DNA of 64,000 nucleotides. Origin: Luidia sarsii (lineage: Eukaryota; Echinodermata; Asteroidea; Paxillosida; Luidiidae). The notes beneath the pieces are model-generated. The model did not search any database, was not told the origin of the DNA, and was given only the letters and a program-made list of their open reading frames with translations. Shown here piece by piece: positions 43,854 through 54,757 of this stretch. The stretch is taken from positions 6,446,551-6,510,550 of the forward strand of contig OX465113.1 of assembly GCA_949987565.1 (NCBI GenBank), written 5' to 3'. Each line of letters begins with the position of its first letter. Positions within the stretch are counted from its first letter, which is position 1. Both the position numbers and the translations under genes were made by a program.

Positions 43854-45876
43854 ATGGCAAAACGCAAATTCCACAAATCTTGCAAAAAATCACAATACTC
43901 AGCCAAAAAAAGCATCCCCTCCCGCCATAGCTCCAATCCCAGAGCATTGCCAACCAGTCTACTGACTACCTTAGCGGAGAAAAGTGACAAATACATAACA
44001 AACCTATCCAATGTAACCCTTTCTCCAATTGAGAAAATTGCATTAGGAAAAGGTCTAAGTTATGTTCCAACTCCGTCTAAACCAACCAGGACAACTCTAT
44101 TGAGTGACATAACTACATTCGAAAAACGAATGAGAACCGCATATATCATGCACCATAAACCTACTCTGAACCACCCGTTCAAACCCTCCTCTAACTGGCA
44201 TCCAAAAACCACACCGAGCAATACGCTCAACAACTATTTGGAAGCCACGAAAGCCGAACTAGCCCATATTCGTCTGAGAAATCGGAAACTGAATATAACC
44301 AGGTTAGAAACCTCTGCTCTCCGCAACCTCAAAAACAACCCCGAAATCGTCATCAAACCCTATGACAAAGGGAGAGGAATTTGCATAACGAATCTATCCG
44401 ATTATTTGCAAGTTGGATACAAGCACCTTGAATCCCAACATTACATGGAACTAAGTCAGGATATTACCCCTACGACCATCAGCATGGTCCATTATTATAC
44501 ACTCTGACTAAAATGTACAACCAGAAGTATATTGATGCTCACACATCCTGACCTATCTGGACCCTTTGAAATACCACTGTACCTGCCCGACAATGTATTT
44601 TCTACCGAAAATACACAAACAGCCCCCAAACGGGCAACCCTTCGTCGGGAGACCAATCATAAGTGGATGCTCAAGTCCAACGGCCAAAATATCAGAATAT
44701 ATTGATCACTTTCTCTTGCCCATAGTTACCGCACAACCAACCTATGTGCGTGACACAACGGATATCTTGCGAAAACTAGAAGAGAAAACCTTTCCCAAAA
44801 ATATTCTGATTACGAGCATCGATGTGGTATCTATGTATACTAATATCCATCAAGAAGAGGCCATCCAATGCGTAAGCAAAGCCCTCGACCGAACCAATTA
44901 CTCCTATGGTATCACAAAACCACCTCTCAATTACATCCGAGAACTCCTGGAACTCATCCTCGGAAGAAACTGTTTCCAATTCGGGAACAAATTCTTCCTC
45001 CAGCAAATCGGTTGTGCAATGGGCTCAACAGCAAGCCCTGAGATCTGTGATATCACCCTCCACGATTTCGAACAGAAAATCTTGAGAGAAGCAGAACACA
45101 TCCTGACCTGGTGGCGATATAGAGATGACATCCTTGTCATCTACGACGGCGTTCTTGAGGACTTCCAAAACCTCATCAACAAAATGAACCGTATGCACCC
45201 CACTCTAAAATTCACCTACGAAGCCTCCACAACCTCCGTAAACTACCTGGACCTAACCATTTTCAAAGGTGATCGTTTCCGATCAACGGGTATACTGGAC
45301 ACCAAAGTCTACAGAAAACCCACGGAAACCTTCCAATACCTACATAGAAACTCTTCCCACCCCCCACATGTATTCAACGCATTCATATACGGAGAATGTC
45401 TCCGATATGCAAGGAATACGAACAATCGGGAAGATTTCAAAAACACGGTCCAATCATTCACGGAAAAATTACTGGACAGAGGCTATACACAACCCGAGAT
45501 CGAGCTTATCACAAGCAAAGTATCTCCCGAAAACCGATCCAAATTGGTTCACAAACCCCTTACCAAAACCCCAACAACCAAACCACCCCTGGTGTTCAGC
45601 ACCACCTACAACCCAGCGGTTAACCACCGTGACTTGCGACGAGCAATCAACAAGTATTGGCGGCACATCCAAAGCAATGAAAAACTCAGGGAGATATTCC
45701 CAAACCCACCCCTCATTGCTTACAAAAAAGCCAAAAATATACGGGAAATGATAATACGGGCAAAACTCCCCTTGCCTAAACAAACCCCCGTCCCAGACGA
45801 TTCTGGTTTCGTTGAGGAACCAGATGAAACCCTGGACACGCTGCTCTCCTTACTAGAGGAGCAAGTCACCCAATAA
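43854..45876 (+). pseudogene. Penelope-like element reverse transcriptase ORF, one frameshift, no GIY-YIG domain
   Basis: The first frame (43854-44507) holds the N-terminal region with PTSLLTTLAEKSDKYITNLS and IVIKPYDKGRGICIT (RT fingers). After a frame change at about 44500-44566 the second frame (to 45876, TAA) has YFLPKIHKQPPNGQPFVGRP, ITSIDVVSMYTNIHQEE (motif A), IGCAMGSTASPEICD (motif B), RYRDDILVIYD (motif C, YRDD), VNYLDLTIF and KVYRKPTETFQYLH. It ends with AYKKAKNIREMIIRAKLPLP and an acidic tail with a clean stop. Typical Penelope-like proteins continue here into a CCHH plus GIY-YIG endonuclease; I find none in the following 300 bp in any frame. The element makes cDNA from its RNA template. 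Confidence 0.9.
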
Positions 45877-46889
45877 CCAACCTAACCGGTCACTCAAACC
45901 CAATCCAAATGGCACAACACAAACCGAGATGAACGGATCTGCCAAGATCACTACTGCAACTGACGAGTGCCCAGAGGCACGAAAACATGTTCTTGCAACA
46001 CCATGGGAGCTGCAAAGCGTCCCTAGTCTCAATACCCTTGCGAGCACCGCTCTGATCTTATGGCCTGCTATATTAACCAACCGTAGCCAATGCATATTGC
46101 AAGGTCCTTGCTTTATGGTTAAACCGGCTAAAACCCACTATGGAATATAGCAAAGAACACGGAAAATGGTCTTAAAATGTTTCAGGCATTTTTTGTTCCA
46201 CGGGTCACCAGAGAGGCAGCGTCACTGAATGGGAAAACACCATCCTCTTTACAAACAAAGTTTACTGCTTTGTTTTCATGTGCTAGATTTATTGAAAATG
46301 TATTGTTTTGTTATTGCATCACATTGAGGAGTTTAATAAACTAATGTTTATCACTGTGATCTGTTTACTGAAACACGATTAACGACTGTTCTGTTTATTC
46401 TTGCAAGATGCTCAGGTAAACCATTCAACAAGATATAGTGAAGAAGTTTGTTGACTTACTGTCGACAAGAGTACATTTGACACAAATGAAATTGAATTCG
46501 AACTTCAACATGTACAAATTTAAGTAAAAACAAATGCAAACGATTGATTTGCTTCAATTAGAATTCCTGCGCTTAACGTTTACTTAAAAATAGGGTACAT
46601 TCTATAACTTAAATGAACTACGTACATTTAGAACAAATAAAAAAAGTTATATGCACTTAAAACAAAGAGTACAGAGAACAAATCTTTTTCAAGTTCAAAT
46701 TACTTAAACATTTCAGGAAACACTGTATCTTTAAAACAATTAAGTAAAATAAAAGCATTTTTTTTTAAGTAGGCTTTAGTTACGGAGTTGAGTCATAAAC
46801 ACTTCAAGTTATTGCGAGTTTAAATAACGTAAATGGATTAAGGCAACAATGTTGCCTTAATTTTTCTAAGTAAAAGACGAGGCGGGAAC
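45877..46889. other. Penelope 3' flank and AT-rich spacer
   Basis: Noncoding. AATAAA occurs near 46336. The rest is A/T-rich with CTTAAA-type steps. A palindrome ATTAAGGCAAC-AAT-GTTGCCTTAAT sits at 46838-46862 just before the capsid-like ORF. Confidence 0.5.
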
Positions 46890-47815
46890 TTGGGGGAATG
46901 CTCACTACCAGGGCATCGACACTTCGGAGGAACGGAACGCCACGAAGCTGCGCGTTGGCTCCGGCGATGGGGAGGATGACGTGGATAAGGACGCTGCCAG
47001 CTCAAATGCCTCTGGCAACCGTCTTCTACATGCCTCTCGACTTTGAACTTCTCGAAAGACACATGCCATTCTACCAGTCGGCGCTCGGAGACAGGCTCGA
47101 GTTCGAGCTCACTTCCAACTCCCACGACCGCGTCATCCAGACCACTGGCAATGGCAGTTACTCCGTAGAGAACATTTCGCTCGAGTACGACATGGTCAAC
47201 TTGCCCGCGCTCGAGAGATCGATTCGCAATCAGTTTATGAGCCGAATGACTATCCTCTACGAGCGCGTTCTCAAAATCGTGAAGGATAAATCTGACGCCC
47301 TGTGGAACATCAACCTAAATACCCCCGCCCGCAGCATAAAGGGGATCCTGATGCTGTTCGAGGACCCAGCAGCCGCCTTCGCGCGAGACACCGAAGCATT
47401 CTACAACCCGAAAATCGAGAAGGACGAAATGACGGTAAAGGGCATACCCAATCAGCTATACTCGCAGGGGATGCGCGCCCATCAGCAATGGGACGCAGCT
47501 AAAAAAATCTTCCTGGGAGATGGTAAGTGACAACTCAAAGTGGAGATGGTCGCGAAGGATCTGGAGCTCGCCAACGTGACAATGGCAACATTCTTGACGA
47601 CGAAAAACGCTCTTTGGCTCGATCTGAGAACAACCAATGATGACAGGCTTCACGGCAGCGGGCGAAGGATCGAGAAGGGATCCGGTGACCATTCAGATCG
47701 CAAAAAAGGAAGAGACCACGGGTCGTTTGAACATATACCTCTATGTCATCATGGACGCGCAGCTCAACATCAAAGATGGTCGATTCGTCAGCGCACTCTA
47801 CCAACGCACTACCGC
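46890..47815 (+). pseudogene. Polinton major-capsid-like protein, C-terminal half, frameshifted
   Basis: Three overlapping frames. An N-terminal acidic stretch near 46893-47020 is followed by the main frame at about 47010-47530 (FYMPLDFELLERHMPFYQ, NISLEYDMVNLPALER, NLNTPARSIKGILMLFEDP, IPNQLYSQGMRAHQQWD). The C-terminal part sits in two further frames (LWLDLRTTNDDRLHGSGRRI; MDAQLNIKDGRFVSALY). Its position directly upstream of the packaging ATPase and the beta-strand-rich pattern fit the double-jelly-roll capsid protein of Polintons. The N-terminal part is missing. Family call is inference. Confidence 0.55.
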
Positions 47816-48362
47816 TGACCCCCCACTCGGCGATCATCGCTGGTCAGACGGGGTGCGGAAAAACCGTATTCGTTCTCGATCTGCTTGAGAAGGGGCCCTA
47901 TCAATCTCTGTTTCAACACATCGCGATCGTGTGCACAATCTATTGTATAAGCAGCGCTCTTGGGTATGGAGCGACCCGGAAGTCTATGTCGTAGACCCAG
48001 GCGAGCGGCTCAACGATTGGCTGCGCGCTTTATACAACATATTTGAGGGGACGCCCATCTTGTATAATTTATAATCGATGACTGCAGCGCGAGCAAGGCG
48101 TTAACGTATATAGAAGAGGGACATGCTCTCCGAACTGGCTCGCCACGCCGAGCAGTCGGTCTGGGTCCTCTCGCAGCGATACAACTCCGTTCTCCGAGAC
48201 CTTCGCGAACAAACTCAGTGGGTCGGCCTCTTCCACTGCAAGGATCGTGACAGCTTCGACGAATGCCTTCGCGAAAATGACATCGTCCCTCCAAAGGAGC
48301 GAGACATAATTCGTCAACAGCTCGCTAAAACGAAGCACGCTAAACTTCTATTAAAAGACTAA
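47816..48362 (+). pseudogene. Polinton packaging ATPase (FtsK/HerA, A32-like), frameshifted
   Basis: A Walker A motif GQTGCGKT (about 47846-47870) lies in HSAIIAGQTGCGKTVFVLDL. The reading then moves to a second frame (WVWSDPEVYVVDPGERLNDW), a third with Walker B IIDDCSASKAL (from 48071), and back to frame for MLSELARHAEQSVWVLSQRY and CKDRDSFDECLRENDIVPP, ending TAA at 48362. It would drive DNA packaging into capsids in an intact element. At least three frame changes make it inactive. Confidence 0.8.
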
Positions 48363-48391
48363 CCAACCAGCTGCATACAAAGTCATTGCCG

Positions 48392-48498
48392 AGAATTGCT
48401 AAGCATTGCTAAGAGCATTACTGAGCATTACTAAAAATTACCGAGCATTGCTATTAAAGAGCATTACTGAGCATTGCTAAGACCATTACTGAGCACTT
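48392..48498 (+). repeat. Degenerate 11/12-bp repeat GAGCATTACT(A)
   Basis: About nine imperfect copies of (G)AGCATTRCTRA between the ATPase remnant and the next ORF. Confidence 0.8.
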
Positions 48499-48611
48499 GG
48501 GAGGTTGGCGCTGTTTTATTTTTACACTGAATCATCGTCTTAGGTGCGATCGCGTGGTTCGCCCGCGATTATATTAGAGCCAAGAGTATGTCATATTATT
48601 ACTCGTTTCAA

Positions 48612-48998
48612 GATGGCTACCGTGGATGCTCGACCATTTGCTCGAAGATATCCTCGCTGAGCCCACCTCACCTGAGGTAGCGCCACTCGCTGCACCGCGG
48701 GAAGAGGCGGCGCCACGCGCGCAAGACCACCGGGAGAGTCTCATTGCACTCGCAGCGGGGGGTAAGGCCAGACAGTACATAGGGAAGGAATTGACCGTTG
48801 ATAAAATCTTTGACGGAGGCCGAGGTCGAGAGGCTCTACGCCCGCTATGAAATGAGGCTAGGTGCCGTCATGACAAAAACATTGGGGCAGGCGGCCCAGT
48901 TTCTTCCGATTCCAGATTCTTCCGATTCCGATCGAAATCCAACCGATCTCGAGACTGACCCTTTTGTTGGACATGCCCTTAGCACCGCCTCCTGCTAG
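48612..48998 (+). pseudogene. Small Polinton ORF of unknown function, frameshifted
   Basis: A first frame from the ATG at 48626 (Pro/Ala/Glu-rich, ALAAGGKARQYIGKELTVDK) continues in a second frame as SLTEAEVERLYARYEMRLGA then VMTKTLGQAAQFLPIP. Conserved position between ATPase and integrase. Probably helical; function not known. Confidence 0.5.
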
Positions 48999-49099
48999 CT
49001 GTACCACCGGTACGGAATTTACCTAACACCGAGCGCTCACCGCCGCGCTCACTACGGTCCGACATTGTCGAGTTGAAGAAGTGCATACTAACGTAATAT

Positions 49100-49556
49100 A
49101 TGATGTCTGAGCAACAAGTACAGCTGAGAGTGACTGCCCCTCCGGAGGAGGAGGCGGTCAAGTCTAAAAATCCGAATGAGGTTCACCAGGCCGACCTTTT
49201 GTTCCTACTGAATGACCGGGGCGGTCAGAAGACCTACAAGTATGCCCTCACGGCAGTCGATGTTGCCAGCCGGTTCAAGGCCGCTGAGCCCCTGCCAACG
49301 AAGGAGGCCAAGGAGGTCGCCGATGCGTTGTCCCGCATTTACGGGCGAGGCCCCCTGAGGTGGCCCAAGCTGCTCCAGGTCGACCCCGGGCGCGAGTTCA
49401 TGGGCGCGGTCAATCAGCTGCTGGCTAGACGCAATGTCGAGGTCAGGCGCGGTCCCGTGGATATTCACCGGGACCAGGGGATTGTAGATAGAGCGCTTCA
49501 ACCGGACCTTGGCGGGGAAACTGTTCGGACACCAGTACGTCCAATAGATGCGGCTC
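49100..49556 (+). pseudogene. Polinton integrase (rve, DDE), truncated and frameshifted
   Basis: The retroviral-type integrase core begins EVHQADLLFLLND with the first Asp of the triad, then YKYALTAVDVASRFKAAEPL, and LQVDPGREFMGAVNQLL with the second Asp. RRGPVDIHRDQGIV precedes a +1 frame change, after which IERFNRTLAGKLFGHQY carries the catalytic Glu, ending in TAG at about 49556. The residues needed for strand transfer are thus all visible but in two frames. The C-terminal region (often a chromodomain) is missing because the sequence runs directly into the antisense polymerase. An intact copy would insert the element. Confidence 0.85.
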
Positions 49557-52502
49557 ACCTCCGGTAGACGGGCGTAGACGGGGCGGTTGAGCACCAGACG
49601 GCTCTTATGCATTCTGGATAGACGCCAGATCGTCGTCGAAGATGTTAGCTTTGGCGAAGGCTGGGCTGGCGATGAGACGCCTCAGTTTGCCTACCTCGCT
49701 CGCGCGCAGCAGCTTCGCTTTCTGAGGTTCTCCATCGCTTTCCAGAAGACCGAGTTGTTCATGAGCTTGAAGAGGTCCTTCTCAAAGTCGCTGGTGGCCC
49801 TTTTCCGGAGCTCGGTGTTCATTCGGATATAGGACTCCATCCAGGGGCTCTGATCAAACCGTAGGGCACGATGAATCTTTTTCAAGCGTATACCCAGAGA
49901 CAAGTATAGTTGAAGGTTGCGGTAGTGGAGCACGTAGCGCTCCTTGTTGCGGAGGTTCGGGACCAGTTTTTCGACCTCGGTAGGCGCCACCCCAAGGTCG
50001 TGCTGACACTTCGACTTCACTCCTTCTGGACCACCATGCGCTCTGGTGTGAGCGGATATGCGCGTTGTGTCTCTCGTGTAGTTCTTCCGGATATTCTAGA
50101 TCGACTTCTAGGATCGCCCCCTCGGGGCTGTCTGCTGGGAGATCCACGATCCTGCGCAGCTCCGCCTCATCTTCCACCCATCGGGAGCTCATTGGTAGTG
50201 GCTGACTCATCACTACCCAGCCATAGAAGTTGTTGGTATCTAGGTATTGTAATCTATATAGGTTTTTTTCTTTTCGGGGTTGTACCCTTCCACCCTGTGA
50301 TTGTTGGCTCGTGCGTTGCGCTTTGAGACCATGGAAATCCCCCCTCGAATCCCCTTCTCGATGAAGAGGTGTTGGTGGTAGTCCGTGAGTAGCTCGAGCT
50401 CTATCTCGGACTTCTTGAGCAGAGCGTCCCACGAGAGGCCGGGGCTGGTGTAATAGTGGCTTGGATCTAGCCCGTACTGCCTCTGACAAGCCTTCCGAAA
50501 GATCTCGAAGATGTCAGCCAGCAAGAGGACATCGGTCCGGTTGTAGCGATCGTGATAGTCCCCGAGGGTGGCGCAGCCGAAGGCGCTCCACACCTTTTGC
50601 GCGTGGGCGTAGTCCTCGTCGCTGATGTGCGCGTCTGAGAGCTTGCTGTGGAAAGCCTCCTTCGGGGGGAGACGGCGCTCTGCGAAGCGCTCCCAGGAGT
50701 CCATGTACTCGTATAGGGGTAAACACCTTTGCGCATTAGCAATTACCGTTTCTCGTATTGCGCCGTGATCTGGAAGGCCTCCGGTCGGTTTGCCGAGACG
50801 AGCCTGTCGAGCGATGCGAGTAAGAACTGGACGCTGTCGATGAAGCGTAGCTGTCCCAGTGAGGAGATGTATTTCTCCGTGTCATTGGGGATGCAGGTGA
50901 TCCTGCACTACACCTTCGAAATGGCCTGCATCAGCAGGTGGGAGTCGTACCCTCTGCATGAGGTTGTGGAACACCACGAGGATTGGAGTGGTTTTCGGAT
51001 TCAGTCGCAGTTTGAGATTGCAGGCATTGTGCGCGGCGCCCCTGTATTTGCCCGTGATGTGGCAGTGGTCGCGCACAGAATCACCCTCGAGTGGCTTTTC
51101 ACAAACGTGGCAGGTCGTACCGGTTTCTTGGGCCTTCCAGTTCTCTCGCGTCATCAGCATGGCCTTAGGATTGGTTAGCACGGCCTTGATGTAGCTCTCC
51201 TCATCCTGCAGCGCTTGAAGGAAATGTTCCGCCGCATTGGGGCCTCAGTATTCCATCGGCGGCTCTGTCTCGCCATCGCACCGCACCACGATGTAGCAGC
51301 AACTGCAAGCCTCGTGCTGCTGCGTTCGTAGGGTGTTGCTCTTGTCGGGGTTCCTCTCGGGCCCTTCGATTTTCGTCACGAGGGATTCGAAGTCCGCGTA
51401 GATGATGTAGGGGGCTGGTAGCTGCTTGTGGTGGCTCTGGAAGGTGAGCTTGTTCTTATCCTCCTCCGGCATCTCCACCCTCACAGCCGCCTGGCAGATT
51501 CCGCGGCATTCGGGCTTGTGTGCCTCCAGCAAGTCTTCCCTGGTGTAACCGTGCAGACAGCGCTCACAGAAGTGCTTGCGCTCTCGGTGCTGCTTTGGTC
51601 GTAGAGGAGGCGGTTGAGGTTCTTGATGGTAGTGTAGTGGAATTTGCCGACCTTTTCAATCATCAGCAGGTTTTTCCTCGGCATCTCTCGCGGTTGTTTA
51701 CTGGGGTAGTGTACAATAACACCCTTGTTCCAGCAAAAGATATTTATCGCCAGATTGTTCTGTCGTTCAACCTGGGAGTTCTAAGAGATGGGCGTGGGGC
51801 TGCGATTTCATCGTAGTTCAGACCATCTTTGGTTGGGTAACATCCAGGTCTATCCACATGTTTCATAACAGGATATAGGGCTGCCCGAACGGCCATGCGG
51901 TAGCAGTTATCACCCTTGTTTTTGACGTTGACGACGGCTTTCTTGGCCCTTACAGCCGCTGGGAGTTTCATGTAGGAGCCACACCGGAGAGACTATCTGG
52001 TGATGTCCAACCAGAGGGTCTGCACATGATCTACCACCCAGCCGGACCCTCTCTGCGTCCACTTCTCGAGTATTTCTAAGATCTTCGAGAATGCCTGATC
52101 TAGGACTCCTTCGATCTCACTCTTCTGCATATGATGCCCTCCTGCTTGTGGCGCAGCACGGAGGCTGTACACTCCGAGCTGTCGTCTGGTCTGTCCTTCC
52201 GAAGCAGGACCTTGAGAGCCAGCTGGAATTTTACGACACCTAGGGCTCGGATCTCCTCCTCGAGCTTCTCTCTGATCTGAGGGCGCACCCCTTCGAGGAA
52301 GGTCTTGGGGTCCGCGCCCTGGGTTTGCAGACGCGTGAATCTCCCAGCCCCTGAGGAAGTTCCCGATGACTCCCGGCGTTTCGTGGAATTGTGACCGCTC
52401 CGATACGTCAACAAACAAGTCCAGGATCTCATCCTGGTACTCCTTCACGGCTCTCGTATCAGAACTTTGTGACAGGGGATAGGGTCGTAGTTCCTCCTCC
52501 AA
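49530..52502 (-). pseudogene. Polinton protein-primed DNA polymerase B, frameshifted and C-terminally truncated
   Basis: Read right to left. N-terminal region at 52502-51993 (NFLRGWEIHASANPG, KSEIEGVLDQAFSKILEILE). KNKGDNCYRMAVRAALYPV at about 51900. Cys-rich segment near 51600. Exo I motif YIIYADFESLV (about 51420). A C-x2-C plus DHCHITGKYRGAAHNACN endonuclease-VII-like motif (about 51100). RTDVLLLADIFEIFRKACQR (exonuclease region, about 50510). Palm motif A TNNFYGWVVMSQPLP (about 50230). Motif B KLMNNSVFWKAMENLR (about 49760), with Trp where the family has Gly. Then LRRLIASPAFAKANIFDDD and NRPVYARLPEVSRIYW. The YxDTDS catalytic motif and thumb are absent. About eight frame breaks. It would replicate the element. 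Confidence 0.88.
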
Positions 52503-52527
52503 TGGCCTTGCTCTTGGCGGCCTTCTT

Positions 52528-52797
52528 TTAACGTGGGTTAGGTCGATATTTCCCAGGCTGTAAGGGTTTCAACAGTTGTCCCTTGACAAAATCAGGAATG
52601 GGTTCATCCAGTATAGGGCCGGGCATGGGCCTCTCGCGCGAGCAAATACTCAGCTCGGCGGGCCATGGCCGCGTTGTAGCGGTCGAGGGTCTCGCGGAGG
52701 CCTTGAGGGCCACCCGAGACCGGGGGAATGGAGGTAGGAAGCCTGTGGCGGCTTCGAACTCAGCTTGAAGCAGTCTTGCTCTCGCTGCAAACGCCAT
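52528..52797 (-). pseudogene. Small Polinton ORF upstream of PolB
   Basis: MAFAARARLLQAEFEAATGF at the start and PIPDFVKGQLLKPLQPGKYR at the end, with a shifted middle part. Pro-rich. Function unknown. Confidence 0.4.
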
Positions 52798-52830
52798 ACC
52801 GATTGGTAATATACATAGGATCGCATTTCT

Positions 52831-53105
52831 CTAAATGGGCGGATGGTTTGCATTAAGCTGATCCATCACTAAACTGAACTGCTTTCTACATCTCTTCTCC
52901 AGGACTGTGTGTCGGTAGAAAACTCTATCCAGATCACAAGCTCGGCAGAGGTGGATCTTGCTCTGGATCCCCTTCCCACACGATCTACACGGCACGGGGA
53001 TTGCTCGGCCTTTGCGGATCTTGCCAAGGTGCTCCTTGCAGTATATACACTCCAATGCAGCTTGTCCCGCAGAACTCTATTTCCCCGCTCTTCAGCCACG
53101 CGCAT
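52831..53105 (-). CDS. Small zinc-ribbon protein of the Polinton
   Basis: One frame (53055-52831) encodes MECIYCKEHLGKIRKGRAIP then PCRSCGKGI and LCRACDLDRVFYRH: three CxxC knuckles, so a zinc-binding fold. The likely true start is MRVAEERGNRVLRDKL at 53105 in an adjacent frame, implying one frameshift. First gene inside the right end. May bind nucleic acid; function unknown. Confidence 0.55.
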
Positions 53106-53213
53106 TTATTATGGCCCTTCATTGTTGCACGACTATACCTCAGGTATACTATAATTATACACATTGCATATCTTTAATAGGAGTGGGCCCCCGCCCAATC
53201 CCCCTCTCTGGGC

Positions 53214-53232
53214 GGGCCCGCGGACTCCCACC
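53214..53232 (-). repeat. Candidate right Polinton TIR match
   Basis: Exact 19-bp inverted copy of 39422-39440. Located between the first Polinton ORF and the 21-bp array. Confidence 0.55.
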
Positions 53233-53260
53233 TACGAAAGCCCAATCGTGCCAGTGGAAG

Positions 53261-53614
53261 ATTACTAATCTGTTATTTCAGATTACTAATCTAGCTGTTA
53301 TTTCAGATTACTAATCTGTTATTTCAGATTACTAATCTGTTATTTCAGATTACTAATCTGTTATTTCAGATTACTAATCTGTTATTTCAGATTACTAATC
53401 TGTTATTTCAGATTACTAATCTGTTATTTCAGATTACTAATCTGTTATTTCAGATTACTAATCTGTTATTTCAGATTACTAATCTGTTATTTCAGATTAC
53501 TATTCTGTTATTTCAGATTACTAATCTGTTATTTCATATTACTAATCTGTTCTTACAGATTACTATTCTGTTATTTCAGATTACTAATCAGTTATCTCAG
53601 ATTAATAATCTGTT
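53261..53614 (+). repeat. 21-bp tandem array (ATTACTAATCTGTTATTTCA type)
   Basis: About 16 units of 21 bp, each containing ATTACTAATCTGTT followed by ATTTCAG, with growing divergence to the right. One more unit lies at 55039-55059 beyond the insertion at 53615-55038. There are no unique spacers, so it is not a CRISPR array. Confidence 0.96.
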
Positions 53615-53644
53615 TTGACTTACAAATCCATTGAGTGCGTAATG

Positions 53645-53944
53645 ATGGCAGCGTTACCATACGACCTATTTATTCGTCATTATTTTAACCTTGGCTGGAG
53701 TTACGATGAGATCCTTGGATCGCTTCTGCTGATCGAACCACAACGTATTGATAAAAGTATATAGGCGAATATAGACTATTTCGCCGAATAAATCAAGCTG
53801 ATATTTTTGACGTGGCACTTTTTCTTCAGTCGGAGCTTCAACAATCAGGGACCTTGCATGGATATCGCTGGATGCATTTAAAGTGCATTAAAAATGGGCT
53901 TAACACTGACAGAGAAACGGTGCGCTTACTTTCAGGAATTCTGG
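53645..53944 (+). pseudogene. Metazoan integrase-like gene fragment
   Basis: From ATG 53645: MAALPYDLFIRHYFNLGWSY then DEILGSLLLIEPQRI (helix-turn-helix-like) ending at TAG 53764. A second frame from 53812 gives LFLQSELQQSGTLHGYRWMH and LKCIKNGL...ETVRLLSGILD, the conserved N-terminal region of integrase-core proteins common in fish and invertebrates. It breaks off abruptly at the Penelope RT junction, before the DDE core. Confidence 0.65.
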
Positions 53945-54757
53945 ATCAATTGAAGTGGATTTGGTGGAGATACATAGATGACGTTTTCTTCATTTGGACT
54001 AGGGACGGTAGCAGCTTAAATGCTTTCTTTGACCACATCAATTCCTTCCACAGGACTATCAAATTCACATGGGAGCAGTCTCTTCAGCAGACCCACTTTC
54101 TGGATGTCACCGTCCGGAAAGACCTCAATACTCTTACTACTGACTTGTATTCTAAGCCCACCGACACCCATCAATATCTCCATGCCTCAAGTTGTCACCC
54201 CAGACACTGTAAGAACCACCATATTCTCCACACTTCAGATCGTCTGGCTGATGCCATTCCAAATTCGCCTGTTTTGGCTTTCAGGCGCCCCGGTAACCTG
54301 CGTGACTTAATTGTCCGAGCAGAGGTTCCCCCTTTGGACACTTCACCTCCCTCGAAATGCATTGTTTGCAAGACACATGTCAAGGAAATAGACTCTTTCA
54401 ATGGACATTCTTCTGGAACTAACCACACGACCTATGGCTCTATCACGTGCACTACCTCAAACACCATATACCTCATCTCTTGTAGAGTTTGTAATATTCA
54501 GTATGTTGGCGAGACCAAAAACACCTTCAAAAACGTATCTATGGCCATAGGTCTACAATCAAACCGGTAAAATGGACACCCCTGTTGGGTATCACTTCAA
54601 TCACCCTGATCATTCGATATCAGATATGAGTGTACTGGGCATAGAATCCCTTGGTCACCGTAGTAATGCTGTCCGTCTTAGCCGTGAGAAAATGTGGATG
54701 AAGCGTCTTTGGACTTATCAACCACATGGTCTCAACATCCAGGAGGGTAATGACTAA
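53945..54757 (+). pseudogene. Penelope-like RT and GIY-YIG endonuclease remnant
   Basis: Starts in RT motif C (WRYIDDVFFIW, YIDD), then TIKFTWEQSLQQTHFLDVTV and YSKPTDTHQYLHASSCHPRH. An internal deletion follows, leading to NSPVLAFRRPGNLRDLIVRA. A linker with a CIVC zinc-finger half and IYLISCRVCNIQYVGET of the GIY-YIG endonuclease end the first frame (54570). The rest (PVGYHFNHPDHSISDMSVLG, REKMWMKRLWTYQPHGLN) is in the next frame to 54757. Upstream RT motifs A and B are missing: a 5'-truncated, inactive copy. Confidence 0.88.

Larger units (their letters stand above)
39414..53240. mobile_element. Decayed Polinton/Maverick-type element with nested insertions
   Basis: Hallmark genes are present: rve integrase, packaging ATPase, capsid-like ORF and protein-primed DNA polymerase B, plus small ORFs. 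Rightward genes occupy 46.9-49.55 kb and leftward genes 49.54-53.1 kb. Possible terminal inverted repeats: GGTGGGAGTCCGCGGGCCC at 39422-39440 and its complement at 53214-53232. A Penelope-like element, a minisatellite and unique DNA are inserted on the left side. All major ORFs are frameshifted and the polymerase and integrase are truncated, so it cannot be autonomous. The left limit is uncertain: 39.4 kb by TIR match, or about 41.4 kb by coding content. Confidence 0.75.

Noticed and set aside
45877..46200. Remnant GIY-YIG domain after the Penelope RT
   Set aside because: All three frames inspected; no GIY-YIG or CCHH motif seen.
47456..47837. Minus-strand ORFs opposite the capsid and ATPase frames
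   Set aside because: Shadows of the GC-rich plus-strand coding sequence.
53261..53614. CRISPR-like regular array
   Set aside because: Units are contiguous with no unique spacers, and the genome is eukaryotic.
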